The notes beneath the pieces were generated by a model. The model was not told the origin of the DNA, did not search any database, and saw only the letters and a program-made list of their open reading frames with translations. The position numbers and the translations under genes were made by a program. From Actinomycetes bacterium (lineage in GTDB: Bacteria; Actinomycetota; Actinomycetes; Streptosporangiales; Streptosporangiaceae), in assembly GCA_021793235.1 (NCBI GenBank), contig JAJYTD010000012.1, positions 47,617 through 111,616 of the forward strand: a stretch of 64,000 nt of DNA. The letters run 5' to 3'. This document shows, one piece after another, positions 27,055-38,156 of the stretch (position 1 is its first letter; every line of letters begins with the position of its first letter).

Positions 27055-27205
27055 GACCGGACATCCTATGTATCCGGTGGGCCCTGTGGTGCAGCGGGTT
27101 GACCGCGGCCGTGTGGGGAATGGGGAATGCTGCACCGTGCCGGCGAGTGCCGCCCGCGCCGGACCCGGAAGGCAGTGCGGCGCGGCAGGAGAGAACCGAG
27201 GAGAG

Positions 27206-28426
27206 ATGGCTTTTTCGGTCACATCGGAGATCGGTCGCCTGCGCCAAGTGATCGTGCACCGCCCCGACCTGGAGCTCACGCGACTGACCCCCAGCAACAA
27301 GGACGGTCTGCTCTTCGACGACGTCCTATGGGCCAGACGCGCCCGCGAGGAGCACGACGAGTTCGCTGGGGTACTGCGCGAGCAGGGTGCCGGTGTCCAC
27401 CTCTTCCACGAGCTCTTCCAGGACGTGCTGGAGATCCCCGAGGCCCGGTCCTATGTTCTGGACAACGTTTTGGATGACCGCTTCTACGGCCCGATGGCCG
27501 TCGACCCCATCCGCAGCGCGTTCGACGCGATGGACGTCGAGACACTGCGCCGGTTCCTCATCGGCGGCCTCACCAAGCGCGAGATCCTGCAGCGGATCGA
27601 AGAGCCCAGGTCGGTCTGGTTCCACACGCTCGACATGGACCAGTTCGTCCTCGCCCCGCTGCCGAACCACATCTTCACCCGCGACACCTCCTGCTGGATC
27701 AACGGGGGAGTCTCGATCAACGCGATGCGCAAGAAGGCGCGCAGGCGCGAGACCATCCACTACGAGGCGGTGTACCGGTGGCATCCGATGTTCGCCGCCG
27801 CCGAGTTCGACGTCTGGAACACGGGCCGGGCCTGGGCGCCGGCCACCATCGAGGGCGGTGACGTCATGCCCATCGGCAACGGGTCCGTGCTGATCGGGCT
27901 CAGCGAACGCACCCGGCCCCAGGCCGTCGAGCTCCTGGCGCGCGAGCTGTTCGCGCGCGGCGGCGCCGAGCGGATCCTCGGACTGTGGATGCCCAAATAC
28001 CGCGCGATCATGCACCTGGACACCGTGATGACCAACGTGGACCACGGCGTCTTCACCAAGTACGCGGGGCTGGGGATGCTGCCCTCCTACACCATCGAAC
28101 CGGGCGACAACGCCAAGGAGCTCAAAGTCACCGACCACCCGCCCGAGGACATGCACAGGGCGATCGCGCGCGCCGCCGGGCTCGACGACATCAGGGTGCT
28201 CACCCCCACCCAGGACGTGTTCTCCTCCGAGCGCGAGCAGTGGGACGACGGCTGCAACGTCTTCGCGGTGGAGCCGGGGGTGGTGATCGCCTACGAGCGC
28301 AACATGACCTCCAACGCCTACCTGCGCGACAACGGCGTCGAGGTCATCACCGTCCGCGGCAGCGAGCTCGGCCGCGGCCGGGGCGGGCCGCACTGCATGA
28401 CCTGTCCGATCGAGCGGGACGGGTGA
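27206..28426 (+). CDS. arcA: Arginine deiminase
   Basis: A 406-aa enzyme converting arginine to citrulline and ammonia. ATG 27206 has GAGGAG four bases upstream. It shows [12 protein letters not shown], the conserved [21 protein letters not shown] region (seen in the sequence at about 218-238), [11 protein letters not shown], and the catalytic Cys397 in GGPHCMTCP near the C-terminus. Length is normal. No arcB or arcC follows, so it is not a complete arginine deiminase pathway operon here. In actinomycetes it often stands alone and may serve nitrogen supply or acid tolerance. Confidence 0.93.
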   Translation: MAFSVTSEIGRLRQVIVHRPDLELTRLTPSNKDGLLFDDVLWARRAREEHDEFAGVLREQGAGVHLFHELFQDVLEIPEARSYVLDNVLDDRFYGPMAVDPIRSAFDAMDVETLRRFLIGGLTKREILQRIEEPRSVWFHTLDMDQFVLAPLPNHIFTRDTSCWINGGVSINAMRKKARRRETIHYEAVYRWHPMFAAAEFDVWNTGRAWAPATIEGGDVMPIGNGSVLIGLSERTRPQAVELLARELFARGGAERILGLWMPKYRAIMHLDTVMTNVDHGVFTKYAGLGMLPSYTIEPGDNAKELKVTDHPPEDMHRAIARAAGLDDIRVLTPTQDVFSSEREQWDDGCNVFAVEPGVVIAYERNMTSNAYLRDNGVEVITVRGSELGRGRGGPHCMTCPIERDG

Positions 28427-28453
28427 GTCCGCGGTGACGCGGGGACCGGCGGT

Positions 28454-28801
28454 TCAGGGGACGGGTACCCGGGCCGCGTCCGCCGGTTCGGCGGACGGCG
28501 CGGTGCTACGGGCGCAGACGGCCGCGAGCACCAGCAGCCAGGCGATGAACTCCACCCCGGGCTGGACCAAGATCATGATCAGCCCCACCCAGCTCTGTCC
28601 CGCTAGTCCGGTGCCCGCCTGCAGGAGTAGCCAGAGATAGGGCAGGGCGGCGGCGAAGAGCTGGACACCCAGCGCACCCCACAGCAGCCCCGCGTGCGCC
28701 GGTCGCCGTAGCACGATCAGGACCGCACCCACCACCAGAACTACGGCGGGCGGCCCCAGCGCCCGGATCAGCGCGACCAGCGGAACACCGATGAACTCCA
28801 C
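28454..28801 (-). CDS. Small membrane protein (115 aa)
   Basis: Three or four hydrophobic helices fill this protein (about 10-30, 38-60, 68-100), followed by a short polar tail. I recognise no family. The start is GTG 28801; a TAGGCT -10-like hexamer about eight bases upstream suggests a leaderless message. It is convergent with arcA, with a 27-bp gap. Confidence 0.6.
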   Translation of the reverse strand: MEFIGVPLVALIRALGPPAVVLVVGAVLIVLRRPAHAGLLWGALGVQLFAAALPYLWLLLQAGTGLAGQSWVGLIMILVQPGVEFIAWLLVLAAVCARSTAPSAEPADAARVPVP

Positions 28802-28824
28802 ACCGACCGAGCCTAGCGGCGGGA

Positions 28825-29040
28825 TCAGACCGCCTCGATCTCAGCGGACCGAATGGTCATCGGTTCGGGGACCGGCAGGCCTTCCTCGCGCATCCCTTCC
28901 AGATGGAAGCGGATGGCATCGCCCATCTCAGCGATGGCGTCTTCGACCGTGTCGCCCAGGGCGACGCATCCGAGCAGATCCGGACGCCATGCTCCGTAAC
29001 CATCCTCGGTCCGCTCGATGAGGATGACATAGTCGGTCAT
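28825..29040 (-). CDS. hicB: HicB-family antitoxin
   Basis: A 71-aa protein from ATG 29040, preceded by GAGAGGGA. The pattern YVILIERTEDGYGAWRPDLLGCVALGDTVEDAIAEMGDAIRFHLEGM is the partial RNase H-like fold of HicB antitoxins (the DLLGC and DAI..HLE landmarks). HicB normally neutralises and co-represses the HicA mRNA interferase encoded beside it. Here the upstream hicA is reduced to its last 38 or so codons, so this antitoxin appears orphaned. It could still act as a regulator or protect against a related HicA elsewhere. Confidence 0.8.
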   Translation of the reverse strand: MTDYVILIERTEDGYGAWRPDLLGCVALGDTVEDAIAEMGDAIRFHLEGMREEGLPVPEPMTIRSAEIEAV

Positions 29041-29054
29041 GTCGAATCCCTCTC

Positions 29055-29171
29055 TCACAAGCCCGCCTGCTTGAGGATGCTGCGCTCTGTGCCGATGGTC
29101 AGTGTCTTCCCTGGCTTTCCGGGGATCGTGACCAGTCCCTTCTCCGTCCCGACAGCAGTGGATCCGCTGGC
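29055..29171 (-). pseudogene. hicA: hicA toxin remnant (C-terminal ~38 codons)
   Basis: Reading on the minus strand from about 29171 to the TGA at 29057-29055 gives a C-terminus ending GLVTIPGKPGKTL...SILKQAGL, the classic end of HicA. The N-terminal half, including the catalytic histidine region (GSHRQF in intact homologues), is missing. The frame runs straight into the 3' end of the ABC permease gene with no start codon or ribosome site. The fragment stops 14 bp before hicB, the normal hicA-hicB spacing. Confidence 0.7.
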
Positions 29172-29172
29172 T

Positions 29173-29964
29173 TCAATCCCACTTGAAGAAGCGCGAGGCC
29201 AGGAGTGCGCCGGCGGCGGTCCAGGCGGCGAGGACGAGGACGGGGAGCAGGGCGGGGGCGGCTCCCTCGGTGAGGACGGAGCGGAGGCCGCCGGCCAGGG
29301 CGGTGGTCGGCAGCGCCTCCAGAACGGGCTGGACGGCCGCGGGGAAGCGGTCCACGGGAAAGACCACGCCGCCCAGGCCCAGAAGCAGCACGTAGACGAG
29401 ATTGGCCGCGGCCAGGGTCGCTTCGGCCCGCAGGGTCCCGGCCATCAGCAGCGCCAGGGCGCTGAACGCGGCCGTGGCCAGCAGGATCAGCAGAGCGGCA
29501 TAGAGTACGCCGACAGCGCCGCCTGAGGGGGCCCACCCCAGCAGGAACGCGGTACCGCACAGCAGCGCGATCTGCAGCAGCTCCACCCCCAGCACGGCCA
29601 GCGTCTTGGCCGCCAGCAGTCCGAACCGCGGCAGCGGGGTCGCGCCCAAGCGCTTGAGCACGCCGTAGCGCCGTTCGAAGCCGGTACCGATGGCCTGCCC
29701 GGTGAATGCGGTCGACATCACGGCCAGGGCCAGGATCCCGGGCGCGAGGAAGTCCACGCGGGCCCCCTGCCCGGTGTCCAGCACGGACGTGAGACTGAAC
29801 CCCGCCAGCAGCAGTATCGGGATGACCATGGTGAGCAGCAGCTGCTCGCCATTGCGCAGCATGATGCGCAGCTCCATGGCCGCCTGGGCCGCGACCATGC
29901 GGTGCATCGGCGCCGCCTGGGGCGCCGGGGCGAACAAGGACGTGGAGGAGTGAGTCTGGGTCAT
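29173..29964 (-). CDS. ABC-2 type exporter permease
   Basis: A 263-aa six-helix permease of the DrrB/YadH type. The N-terminal MHRMVAAQAAMELRIMLRNGEQLLLTMVIP leads into TM1. ERRYGVLKRLGATPLPRFGLLAAK is the cytosolic coupling region typical of ABC-2 permeases. It ends FFKWD. The ATG overlaps the stop of the upstream ATPase gene (ATGA), so the two subunits are made together. The substrate cannot be read from sequence; relatives export antibiotics or lipids. Its 3' end abuts the broken hicA. Confidence 0.85.
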   Translation of the reverse strand: MTQTHSSTSLFAPAPQAAPMHRMVAAQAAMELRIMLRNGEQLLLTMVIPILLLAGFSLTSVLDTGQGARVDFLAPGILALAVMSTAFTGQAIGTGFERRYGVLKRLGATPLPRFGLLAAKTLAVLGVELLQIALLCGTAFLLGWAPSGGAVGVLYAALLILLATAAFSALALLMAGTLRAEATLAAANLVYVLLLGLGGVVFPVDRFPAAVQPVLEALPTTALAGGLRSVLTEGAAPALLPVLVLAAWTAAGALLASRFFKWD

Positions 29965-30911
29965 GATTCGCGGAGTTCCCGGCCGGTGAGTTCGAGGAAG
30001 ACGTCTTCGAGGGTGCGCCGTTGTACGCGCAGCCCCTCGGGCAGGATGCCGTTGGCCGCGCACCAGGTGGTGACTGTGGCGATGAACTCCGGCCCCAGCC
30101 CGCCCGGTGCTTCGGTGACGATGACGTACCGGGACAGCGCAGAGCCTGGTTCGCCGGGTACCGCCTCGATCCGGCTGGCCGTCGGCAACGCCGCCAGCAG
30201 GTCCTCGGTGTCCAGGCCCGGGGCGGCGTCGAAGCGCAGTTCCTGCTGAGCAGCGGTGAGTTCGTCGGTGCTGCCGTCGGCGACCACCCGGCCGCGGTCG
30301 ATGATCACCACGTGGTCGGCCAGCCGTTCGGCCTCTTCCATGTAGTGGGTGGTCAACACCACGCCGACGCCGGCATCGCGCAGTTCGCCGACGAGCTCCC
30401 AGGTGGTCCTGCGGGCCTGCGGGTCCAGGCCCGCGGTGGGCTCGTCGAGGAAGACCAGTTCCGGGCGCCCGATGACGGCGGCCGCAAGGGACAGCCGCTG
30501 CTGCTGTCCGCCGGAGAGCCGACGGAAGGGGGTGGCGGCGGCCGATTGCAAGCCGAGCCGTTCCAGCAGCGTTTCCGGTGGGATCGGGCGCGCATGGAAG
30601 GCGGACATGAGGCGCAGCCACTCGCCTGCACGGGCGCCGGTGGGGACACCGCCCAACTGGGGCATCACACCGACTCGGGGTTTGAGCGCCGAGGCGTCGG
30701 CCACGGGGTCGAGACCGAGGACCCGGACCCGTCCGGAGTCGGCGAACCGAAACCCTTCGCAGATCTCTATCGTGCTGGTCTTGCCGGCACCGTTGGGTCC
30801 GAGGAGGGCGGTGACGGCGCCGCGGCGTGCGGTGAACGACAGACCGTCGACAGCGGTGGCGGCACCATAGCGTTTGACCACATCAGTGGCCTCGACCGCG
30901 GCTTTCTCCAT
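29961..30911 (-). CDS. ABC exporter ATP-binding protein
   Basis: A 316-aa ATPase, partner of the following permease. Walker A is LLGPNGAGKTSTIE, the Q-loop lies near MPQLGG, the signature is RLSGGQQQRLSLAAA, and Walker B is LVFLDEPTAGLDPQARR, followed by the H-loop VVLTTHYMEEAE. The C-terminal ~90 residues are the DrrA-like accessory domain ending TLEDVFLELTGRELRES. ATG 30911 has no ribosome site, but TAGACT lies about nine bases upstream, consistent with a leaderless transcript. Divergent from sufR. Confidence 0.88.
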   Translation of the reverse strand: MEKAAVEATDVVKRYGAATAVDGLSFTARRGAVTALLGPNGAGKTSTIEICEGFRFADSGRVRVLGLDPVADASALKPRVGVMPQLGGVPTGARAGEWLRLMSAFHARPIPPETLLERLGLQSAAATPFRRLSGGQQQRLSLAAAVIGRPELVFLDEPTAGLDPQARRTTWELVGELRDAGVGVVLTTHYMEEAERLADHVVIIDRGRVVADGSTDELTAAQQELRFDAAPGLDTEDLLAALPTASRIEAVPGEPGSALSRYVIVTEAPGGLGPEFIATVTTWCAANGILPEGLRVQRRTLEDVFLELTGRELRES

Positions 30912-31152
30912 AGGAAAGAGTCTATGGCCGCCGCGCACCGCGCCCCAACGGCCCCTGCACAGGAGTGTTGCCGTAGCCCCGCACGGGCCTTGGGCGGGAA
31001 CACGTCGGCAGCGCACGGGGTTGCCGTGGAGGCCGGCGGCCGCGATTCCTTGTCTCGTTCCGTGGGACCGCTGTATCGAAACGTGAGAAATTCGCGAAGT
31101 CGCTTCGAGGGGGGTCCGGCTGCTTCACCGCGATGAGGAAGGGAAACTCCTG

Positions 31153-31171
31153 TAAGGCAAGGCTTGCCTGG
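31153..31171 (+). promoter_or_regulatory. DtxR/IdeR-like iron box upstream of sufR
   Basis: A 19-bp palindrome with core AGGCAAG-G-CTTGCCT. It matches the DtxR/IdeR consensus TTAGGTTAGGCTAACCTAA at 12 of 19 positions and keeps AGG..AGGCT..CCT. It lies 25 bp upstream of the putative sufR -35. Iron-dependent control of suf is biologically sensible but not proven here. Confidence 0.45.
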
Positions 31172-31195
31172 GTGACCAATGGCATGAGTCACTAT

Positions 31196-31235
31196 TTGCT
31201 CACCGGGACTTATTTACGCCACACTGATGTTGTGA
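31196..31235 (+). promoter_or_regulatory. sufR promoter with SufR operator
   Basis: TTGCTC (31196-31201), an 18-bp spacer and CACACT (31220-31225) form a plausible promoter placing the transcript start at or next to the GTG at 31232. Overlapping it at 31221-31235 is ACACT-GATGT-TGTGA, an exact match to the ACACT-N5-TGTGA sequence I recall as the mycobacterial SufR operator. The arrangement predicts a leaderless, autorepressed message. Confidence 0.7.
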
Positions 31236-32038
31236 AAAAGGTGAGCAGAGCGAAGCGAGCGGACGGGAGCGCTGTGGCGGGCGTCTCCTTGATGCACGCT
31301 GGGCCCGAGCGGGGTGCCGAGACCGGTACGCGCGCCCGGGTGGCACGGCTCATTCTGGAACACGGCCCCGTCACCGCGTCCACCCTGGGGGAGCGGCTCG
31401 GGCTGACCCCGGCGGCGATCCGCCGCCACCTCGACAACCTGATGGCCGAAGGCATGGTCGAAGCCCGCGACTCCCAACCCCACGGGCGCCGCGGCCGCGG
31501 CCGACCGGCCCGTGTCTTCACGATCACCGACGCCGGCCGCGACGCTTTCGTCCACGGATACGACGACCTCGCCTCCAGCGCGCTGCGCTTCCTCGCGGAG
31601 AAAGCCGGGCCGGAGGCCGTCACCGAATTCGCCCGGCGGCAGGTCGCCGACCTCGAGCGCCGGTACCGCCCGCTCCTTGCCGCGGTCCCGCCGCAGCAAA
31701 GGGTGCGGCTCCTCGCCGAGGCGCTGTCCAACGACGGCTATGCGGCCTCGGCGGGGGAGGCGCCGGCGCCCGGGGGCGGCGATCAACTATGCCAGCACCA
31801 CTGCCCTGTGGCGCACGTGGCGACGGAGTTCCCCGAACTGTGCGAGGCCGAGGTCGAAGTCTTCGCGCGGCTGCTGGGAACCCCGGTGCGTCGGCTGGCG
31901 ACCATCGCCCACGGCGACGGCGTGTGCACCACGCACGTCACTCCCCGCGGCCTCGCCACGGCGGAGATGCGCACTGCTGAGAACAAGTCCCGTCCGAACC
32001 ACGGTGACGGCGGGCAACGCCATGTGAAGGACTCTTGA
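31232..32038 (+). CDS. sufR: SufR, iron-sulfur sensing repressor of the suf operon
   Basis: A 268-aa winged-helix repressor. The DNA-binding region (about 40-90) has [33 protein letters not shown]. The C-terminal cluster-binding cysteines are Cys187, Cys191 and Cys204 in [18 protein letters not shown], the SufR signature. GTG 31232 was chosen because a promoter and the operator end exactly there; longer frames lack a ribosome site. When its Fe-S cluster is intact SufR represses suf. It is the first gene of the operon and sits 19 bp before sufB. Confidence 0.92.
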   Translation: MKKVSRAKRADGSAVAGVSLMHAGPERGAETGTRARVARLILEHGPVTASTLGERLGLTPAAIRRHLDNLMAEGMVEARDSQPHGRRGRGRPARVFTITDAGRDAFVHGYDDLASSALRFLAEKAGPEAVTEFARRQVADLERRYRPLLAAVPPQQRVRLLAEALSNDGYAASAGEAPAPGGGDQLCQHHCPVAHVATEFPELCEAEVEVFARLLGTPVRRLATIAHGDGVCTTHVTPRGLATAEMRTAENKSRPNHGDGGQRHVKDS

Positions 32039-32057
32039 GTCCAGGAGGATCCGCGTA

Positions 32058-33470
32058 ATGACGTCTATCGCGCACCCCGAGCTCGAAGGGCTCGGAACCT
32101 ATGAGTACGGCTGGGCCGACTCCGACGAGGCCGGCGCCTCCGCGCGGCGCGGCCTGAACGAGGAGGTCGTCCGCGACATCTCGGCCAAGAAGGACGAGCC
32201 GGAATGGATGGAGAAGCTCCGCCTGAAGTCGCTGCGGCTGTTCGATAAGAAGCCGATGCCCACCTGGGGTGCCGACCTGTCCCGAATCGACTTCGACAAC
32301 ATCAAGTATTTCGTGCGTTCGACGGAGCAGCAGGCCACCTCCTGGGAGGAGCTGCCCGAGGACATCAAGAACACCTACGACAAGCTGGGCATCCCCGAAG
32401 CGGAGAAGCAGCGCCTGGTCGCAGGTGTCGCCGCGCAGTACGAATCTGAGGTCGTCTACCACCAGATCCGCGAGGACCTGGAGCAGCAGGGCGTCATCTT
32501 CCTCGACACCGACACCGCCCTGAAGGAGCACCCGGAGATCTTCCAGGAGTACTTCGGCACCGTCATCCCGGCCGGCGACAACAAGTTCGCCGCGCTGAAC
32601 ACCGCGGTGTGGAGCGGCGGCTCCTTCGTCTACGTGCCCAAGAACGTGCACGTGGAGATCCCGCTGCAGGCCTACTTCCGGATCAACACCGAGAACATGG
32701 GCCAGTTCGAGCGAACCCTGATCATCGTCGACGAGGGCGCCTACGTCCACTACGTCGAAGGCTGCACCGCGCCGATCTACAAGTCGGACTCGCTGCACTC
32801 CGCGGTCGTCGAGATCATCGTCAAGAAGAACGCCCGCTGCCGGTACACGACCATCCAGAACTGGTCGAACAACGTCTACAACCTCGTGACCAAGCGCGCG
32901 GTCGCCTACGAGGGCGCCACCATGGAGTGGGTCGACGGCAACATCGGCTCCCAGGTCACGATGAAGTACCCGGCCGTCTACCTCATGGGCGAGCACGCCA
33001 AGGGGGAGACGCTGTCCATCGCCTTCGCCGGCGCGGACCAGCACCAGGACACCGGTTCCAAGATGGTGCACTGCGCGCCGCACACCTCGTCCACCATCGT
33101 CTCCAAGTCGGTGGCGCGGAGCGGTGGCCGAGCCTCCTACCGCGGCCTGGTCCAGGTTCAGGAGGGCGCCGACCACTCCAAGTCCAATGTGGAGTGCGAC
33201 GCGCTGCTCATCGACACCATCAGCCGCTCTGACACCTATCCCTACGTCGACGTGCGTGAGGACAACGTGGAGATGGGGCACGAGGCCACCGTCTCCAAGG
33301 TCAGCGAGGACCAGCTCTTCTATCTGATGAGCCGCGGCATGGAGGAAGAAGAGGCCATGGCCATGATCGTGCGCGGGTTCGTCGAACCCATCGCGCGCGA
33401 GCTGCCGATGGAGTACGCGCTGGAGCTGAACCGGCTGATCGAGTTGCAGATGGAAGGAGCGGTCGGCTGA
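32058..33470 (+). CDS. sufB: SufB, Fe-S cluster scaffold subunit
   Basis: A 470-aa beta-helix scaffold protein. It is recognised by [47 protein letters not shown]-type [14 protein letters not shown] and [37 protein letters not shown]. It assembles Fe-S clusters with SufC and SufD. An AGGAGGAT site lies eight bases before the ATG. sufD begins 2 bp after its stop. Confidence 0.96.
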   Translation: MTSIAHPELEGLGTYEYGWADSDEAGASARRGLNEEVVRDISAKKDEPEWMEKLRLKSLRLFDKKPMPTWGADLSRIDFDNIKYFVRSTEQQATSWEELPEDIKNTYDKLGIPEAEKQRLVAGVAAQYESEVVYHQIREDLEQQGVIFLDTDTALKEHPEIFQEYFGTVIPAGDNKFAALNTAVWSGGSFVYVPKNVHVEIPLQAYFRINTENMGQFERTLIIVDEGAYVHYVEGCTAPIYKSDSLHSAVVEIIVKKNARCRYTTIQNWSNNVYNLVTKRAVAYEGATMEWVDGNIGSQVTMKYPAVYLMGEHAKGETLSIAFAGADQHQDTGSKMVHCAPHTSSTIVSKSVARSGGRASYRGLVQVQEGADHSKSNVECDALLIDTISRSDTYPYVDVREDNVEMGHEATVSKVSEDQLFYLMSRGMEEEEAMAMIVRGFVEPIARELPMEYALELNRLIELQMEGAVG

Positions 33471-33472
33471 TC

Positions 33473-34648
33473 ATGGCCACCCCGAACCTCGGAATCAAGG
33501 AGCACTCCCACGGCGGAGGGATCCCGGTTTCCAAAATCGACGTTCACGGGTCCTTCGACCCGGCCGACTTCCCGGTGCCCAACGGGCGCGAGGAGGAATG
33601 GCGATTCACCCCGTTGCGTCGGCTGCGCGGTCTGCACGACGGCCGCGACATCACCGACGGTGCCGTCACGGTCGAGACCACTGCGCCTGATGAGGTGCGG
33701 GTCGAGGCCGTCGGCAAGGGCGACGACCGCCTGGGCACGTCCTTCCTGCCCAACGACCGGGTGAGCGCGCTGGCCTTCGCGTCCTTCGCGGACTTCAACC
33801 CGGCCACCGTCATCACCGTGCCCGCAGAGGTCCAGGCCTCCGCCCCGGTCTACGTCTCCGTCACCGGGACCCGGCACGGCGACTCCTACGGCCACACCGT
33901 GGTCCGCGCCGAACGGCACTCCTCGGCAACGGTCGTCCTGGAGTACCGCGGCAGCGCCGTCTACGCTGACAACGTCGAGTTCATCGTCGAGGACGGCGCC
34001 CAGCTCAACGTGATCAGCCTGCAGGACTGGGAGCGCGACGCCGTTCACGTGTCCCACCACTACACCAAGGTCGGCCGCGACGCCCGCTTCAAGAGCTTCG
34101 TGGTCACCCTGGGCGGCGATCTGGTGCGCATTTCGCCCCGGGTCGGCTACACCGGTGTCGGCGGCGACGCCGAGCTGGACGGCCTGTACTTCACCGGCGC
34201 GGGACAGCACCACGAGCACCGTTCGCTGATCGACCACAACATGTCCAAGACCCGCGGCCGGGTCGAGTACAAGGGCGCACTCAGCGGTGCGGACGCGCAC
34301 GCGGTGTGGATCGGCGACGTGATCATCGGTGAGGGCACCGATGGCACCGACTCCTATGAGCTCAACCGCAACCTCGTGCTCACCGACGGCACCCGGGTCG
34401 ACTCCGTGCCGAACCTGGAGATCTTCACCGGAGAGGTCGAGAGTGCCGGGCACGCCAGCACCAGCGGCCGCCTGGACGACATTCACCTCTTCTACCTCCA
34501 GTCGCGCGGCATCCCGGCCGACGAGGCCCGCCGCCTGGTGATCCGCGGGTTCTTCGCCGATCTGATCAACCGGATCGAGATCCCGGAACTGCGCGAGCGG
34601 ATCATGGACGAGGTCGAGGAGAAGCTGCAGGAGCAGGGGCAGCAGTGA
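33473..34648 (+). CDS. sufD: SufD, scaffold partner of SufB
   Basis: A 391-aa SufD protein, the catalytically less active paralogue of SufB in the SufBC2D complex. The motifs RFTPLRRLRGL-like WRFTPLRRL near the N-terminus, EHRSLIDHNMSKTRGRVEYKGALSG, LTDGTRVDSVPNLEIFTGEVESAGHASTSGRLDD and FYLQSRGIPADEARRLVIRGFF are diagnostic. It starts almost at the sufB stop, so coupled translation is expected. Confidence 0.95.
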   Translation: MATPNLGIKEHSHGGGIPVSKIDVHGSFDPADFPVPNGREEEWRFTPLRRLRGLHDGRDITDGAVTVETTAPDEVRVEAVGKGDDRLGTSFLPNDRVSALAFASFADFNPATVITVPAEVQASAPVYVSVTGTRHGDSYGHTVVRAERHSSATVVLEYRGSAVYADNVEFIVEDGAQLNVISLQDWERDAVHVSHHYTKVGRDARFKSFVVTLGGDLVRISPRVGYTGVGGDAELDGLYFTGAGQHHEHRSLIDHNMSKTRGRVEYKGALSGADAHAVWIGDVIIGEGTDGTDSYELNRNLVLTDGTRVDSVPNLEIFTGEVESAGHASTSGRLDDIHLFYLQSRGIPADEARRLVIRGFFADLINRIEIPELRERIMDEVEEKLQEQGQQ

Positions 34649-34678
34649 GCGGGGAGGCACAGTGAGCGGGGAGGCACA
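34645..34678 (+). repeat. 17-bp tandem duplication of a ribosome site and start
   Basis: The unit GTGAGCGGGGAGGCACA occurs twice in a row (34645-34661, 34662-34678) and is followed by a third GTGAGCG, the real start of the ferredoxin gene. Each copy carries a GGGGAGG site. The middle GTG opens a six-codon frame that ends across the true start codon. Confidence 0.85.
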
Positions 34679-35005
34679 GTGAGCGAGCGATTCACCAAGG
34701 TCTGCGCGCTGAGCGACCTTCCCGACGAGGGGGCGCTCGGCGTGGAGGTCGACGACACCCCGATCGCGGTGGTGCGCAGCGAAGGCGAGATCTATGCGAT
34801 CAGCGACATCTGCTCGCACGCCGAGGTGAACCTGTCCGAGGGTGAAGTCGAGGACGGCACCATCGAGTGCTGGCTGCACGGCTCGTGCTTCGACCTGGGA
34901 TCGGGAAAGCCGATCAACCCGCCGGCGACCCGCCCGGTGCCCACGTACACAGTGAAGATCGAGGGCGACGACGTGTTCGTCTCGCTCGACACCAAGAATT
35001 CTTGA
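34679..35005 (+). CDS. Rieske-type non-heme iron ferredoxin subunit
   Basis: A 108-aa Rieske [2Fe-2S] protein of the kind found inside actinobacterial suf operons. Cluster ligands are in CSHAEVNL (Cys-x-His) and CWLHGSCFDL (Cys-x2-His-like, with the second His in WLHG). GTG 34679 has GGGGAGG in the duplicated leader. It lies between sufD and sufC, suggesting electron supply to cluster assembly or use as a client. Its exact role is not established. Confidence 0.88.
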   Translation: MSERFTKVCALSDLPDEGALGVEVDDTPIAVVRSEGEIYAISDICSHAEVNLSEGEVEDGTIECWLHGSCFDLGSGKPINPPATRPVPTYTVKIEGDDVFVSLDTKNS

Positions 35006-35018
35006 GGCGAAAGCAGAT

Positions 35019-37072
<2,054 letters not shown>

Positions 37073-37090
37073 AGGGGGCATCTGGATCCG

Positions 37091-37573
37091 ATGCAGTTGG
37101 ACGCGATGTACCAGGAGATCATCCTGGACCACTATCGAAACCCGCACAACAAAGGGTTGCGGGACCCGCACAACGCTGAAGCCCACCACATCAACCCCAC
37201 GTGTGGGGACGAGGTGACGCTGCGGGTCGCGCTCACGCCGTCGAACGGCAACGGTATCGACGGCTCGGCCACCATTAGCGACATCTCCTACGACAGCATG
37301 GGGTGCTCGATCAGTCAGGCCAGCGCGTCGGTGATGACCGACCTGCTGATAGGCCGAACCGTGGATGAGGCGATGCGGACCGCCGACGCGTTCACCGAAC
37401 TCATGCACTCCAAAGGACAGGGCGAGCCGGATGAGGATGTCCTGGAGGACGCGGCGGCCTTCGTCGGAGTGTCGAAGTACCCTGCCCGCATCAAATGCGC
37501 CCTGCTCGCCTGGATGGCATGGAAGGACGCGACCGCCCAGTCCCTGGATAAGGAGAAGGAGGGCGCTTCATGA
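37091..37573 (+). CDS. sufU: SufU sulfurtransferase
   Basis: A 160-aa zinc-dependent sulfur carrier. The opening QLDAMYQEIILDHYRNPHNKG is typical of SufU. Cys38 with Asp40 (CGDEV), Cys72 (MGCSIS) and Cys136 (KCALLAW) are the conserved zinc and sulfur-accepting positions. The gene lies directly after sufS, its functional partner, and overlaps sufT by 4 bp. Confidence 0.95.
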   Translation: MQLDAMYQEIILDHYRNPHNKGLRDPHNAEAHHINPTCGDEVTLRVALTPSNGNGIDGSATISDISYDSMGCSISQASASVMTDLLIGRTVDEAMRTADAFTELMHSKGQGEPDEDVLEDAAAFVGVSKYPARIKCALLAWMAWKDATAQSLDKEKEGAS

Positions 37574-37929
37574 CGGACAACAACATCACCGCGGCAGCAC
37601 CGGAACAGGAGGCGGCCGGCGGCGAGGCGCTGGCCGAGGAGATCAGCGAGGCGCTGAAGGACGTCATCGACCCCGAGCTGGGGGTCAACGTGGTCGACCT
37701 CGGGTTGCTCTACGGAGTCAATGTCGACGACGGGGTCATCACCCTTGACATGACGCTGACCAGCGCCGCCTGCCCGTTGACCGACGTCATCGAGGACCAG
37801 GCCACCAGCGCCTTGGACGAATTCGAGCGCGAGGTCAAGATCAACTGGGTCTGGATGCCGCCGTGGGGCCCCGACAAGATCACCGAAGACGGTCGGGACC
37901 AATTGCGCATGCTGGGGTTCAACGTCTGA
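37570..37929 (+). CDS. sufT: SufT, MIP18-family Fe-S assembly factor
   Basis: A 119-aa DUF59/MIP18 protein involved in maturation of Fe-S proteins. The family signature is VIDPELGVNVVDLGLLYGV, followed by MTLTSAACPLTDVI with its conserved cysteine and WMPPWGPDKITEDGRDQLRMLGF. It is the last suf gene; the ATG overlaps the sufU stop. Confidence 0.95.
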   Translation: MTDNNITAAAPEQEAAGGEALAEEISEALKDVIDPELGVNVVDLGLLYGVNVDDGVITLDMTLTSAACPLTDVIEDQATSALDEFEREVKINWVWMPPWGPDKITEDGRDQLRMLGFNV

Positions 37930-38030
37930 CCCGGGTCGAAGAACCCTCCGTGGGTCGGGGCGGGCGCCCCGGCCCAGCGCCGCGCGTTCTCGCTTCGTGG
38001 ACATCGAGGGCAGTCAACTAAGATGAGCCC

Positions 38031-38156
38031 ATGGTGTTTCGCTCCGTGTCCACCAGCGCCGTGAGCCCCCCGTGTGAGAGGTGGGAGTGCTCTCGGTGCG
38101 GTTACCACAACGAGGACTTCCGCACCAAGTGCCGAATCTGCGGGAATCTGACATGA
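38031..38156 (+). CDS. 41-aa RanBP2-type zinc finger protein
   Basis: A very short frame from ATG 38031 to the TGA at 38154. The C-terminal half has W-x-C-x2-C-x3-N-x6-C-x2-C (WECSRC, then YHN, then CRIC), an exact RanBP2-type zinc finger pattern. Such fingers bind RNA or protein. The stop overlaps the next ATG (ATGA), so the two genes are coupled. Alternative GTG starts exist at 38034, 38046 and 38061. No strong ribosome site precedes ATG 38031, so the start is uncertain. Confidence 0.6.
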   Translation: MVFRSVSTSAVSPPCERWECSRCGYHNEDFRTKCRICGNLT

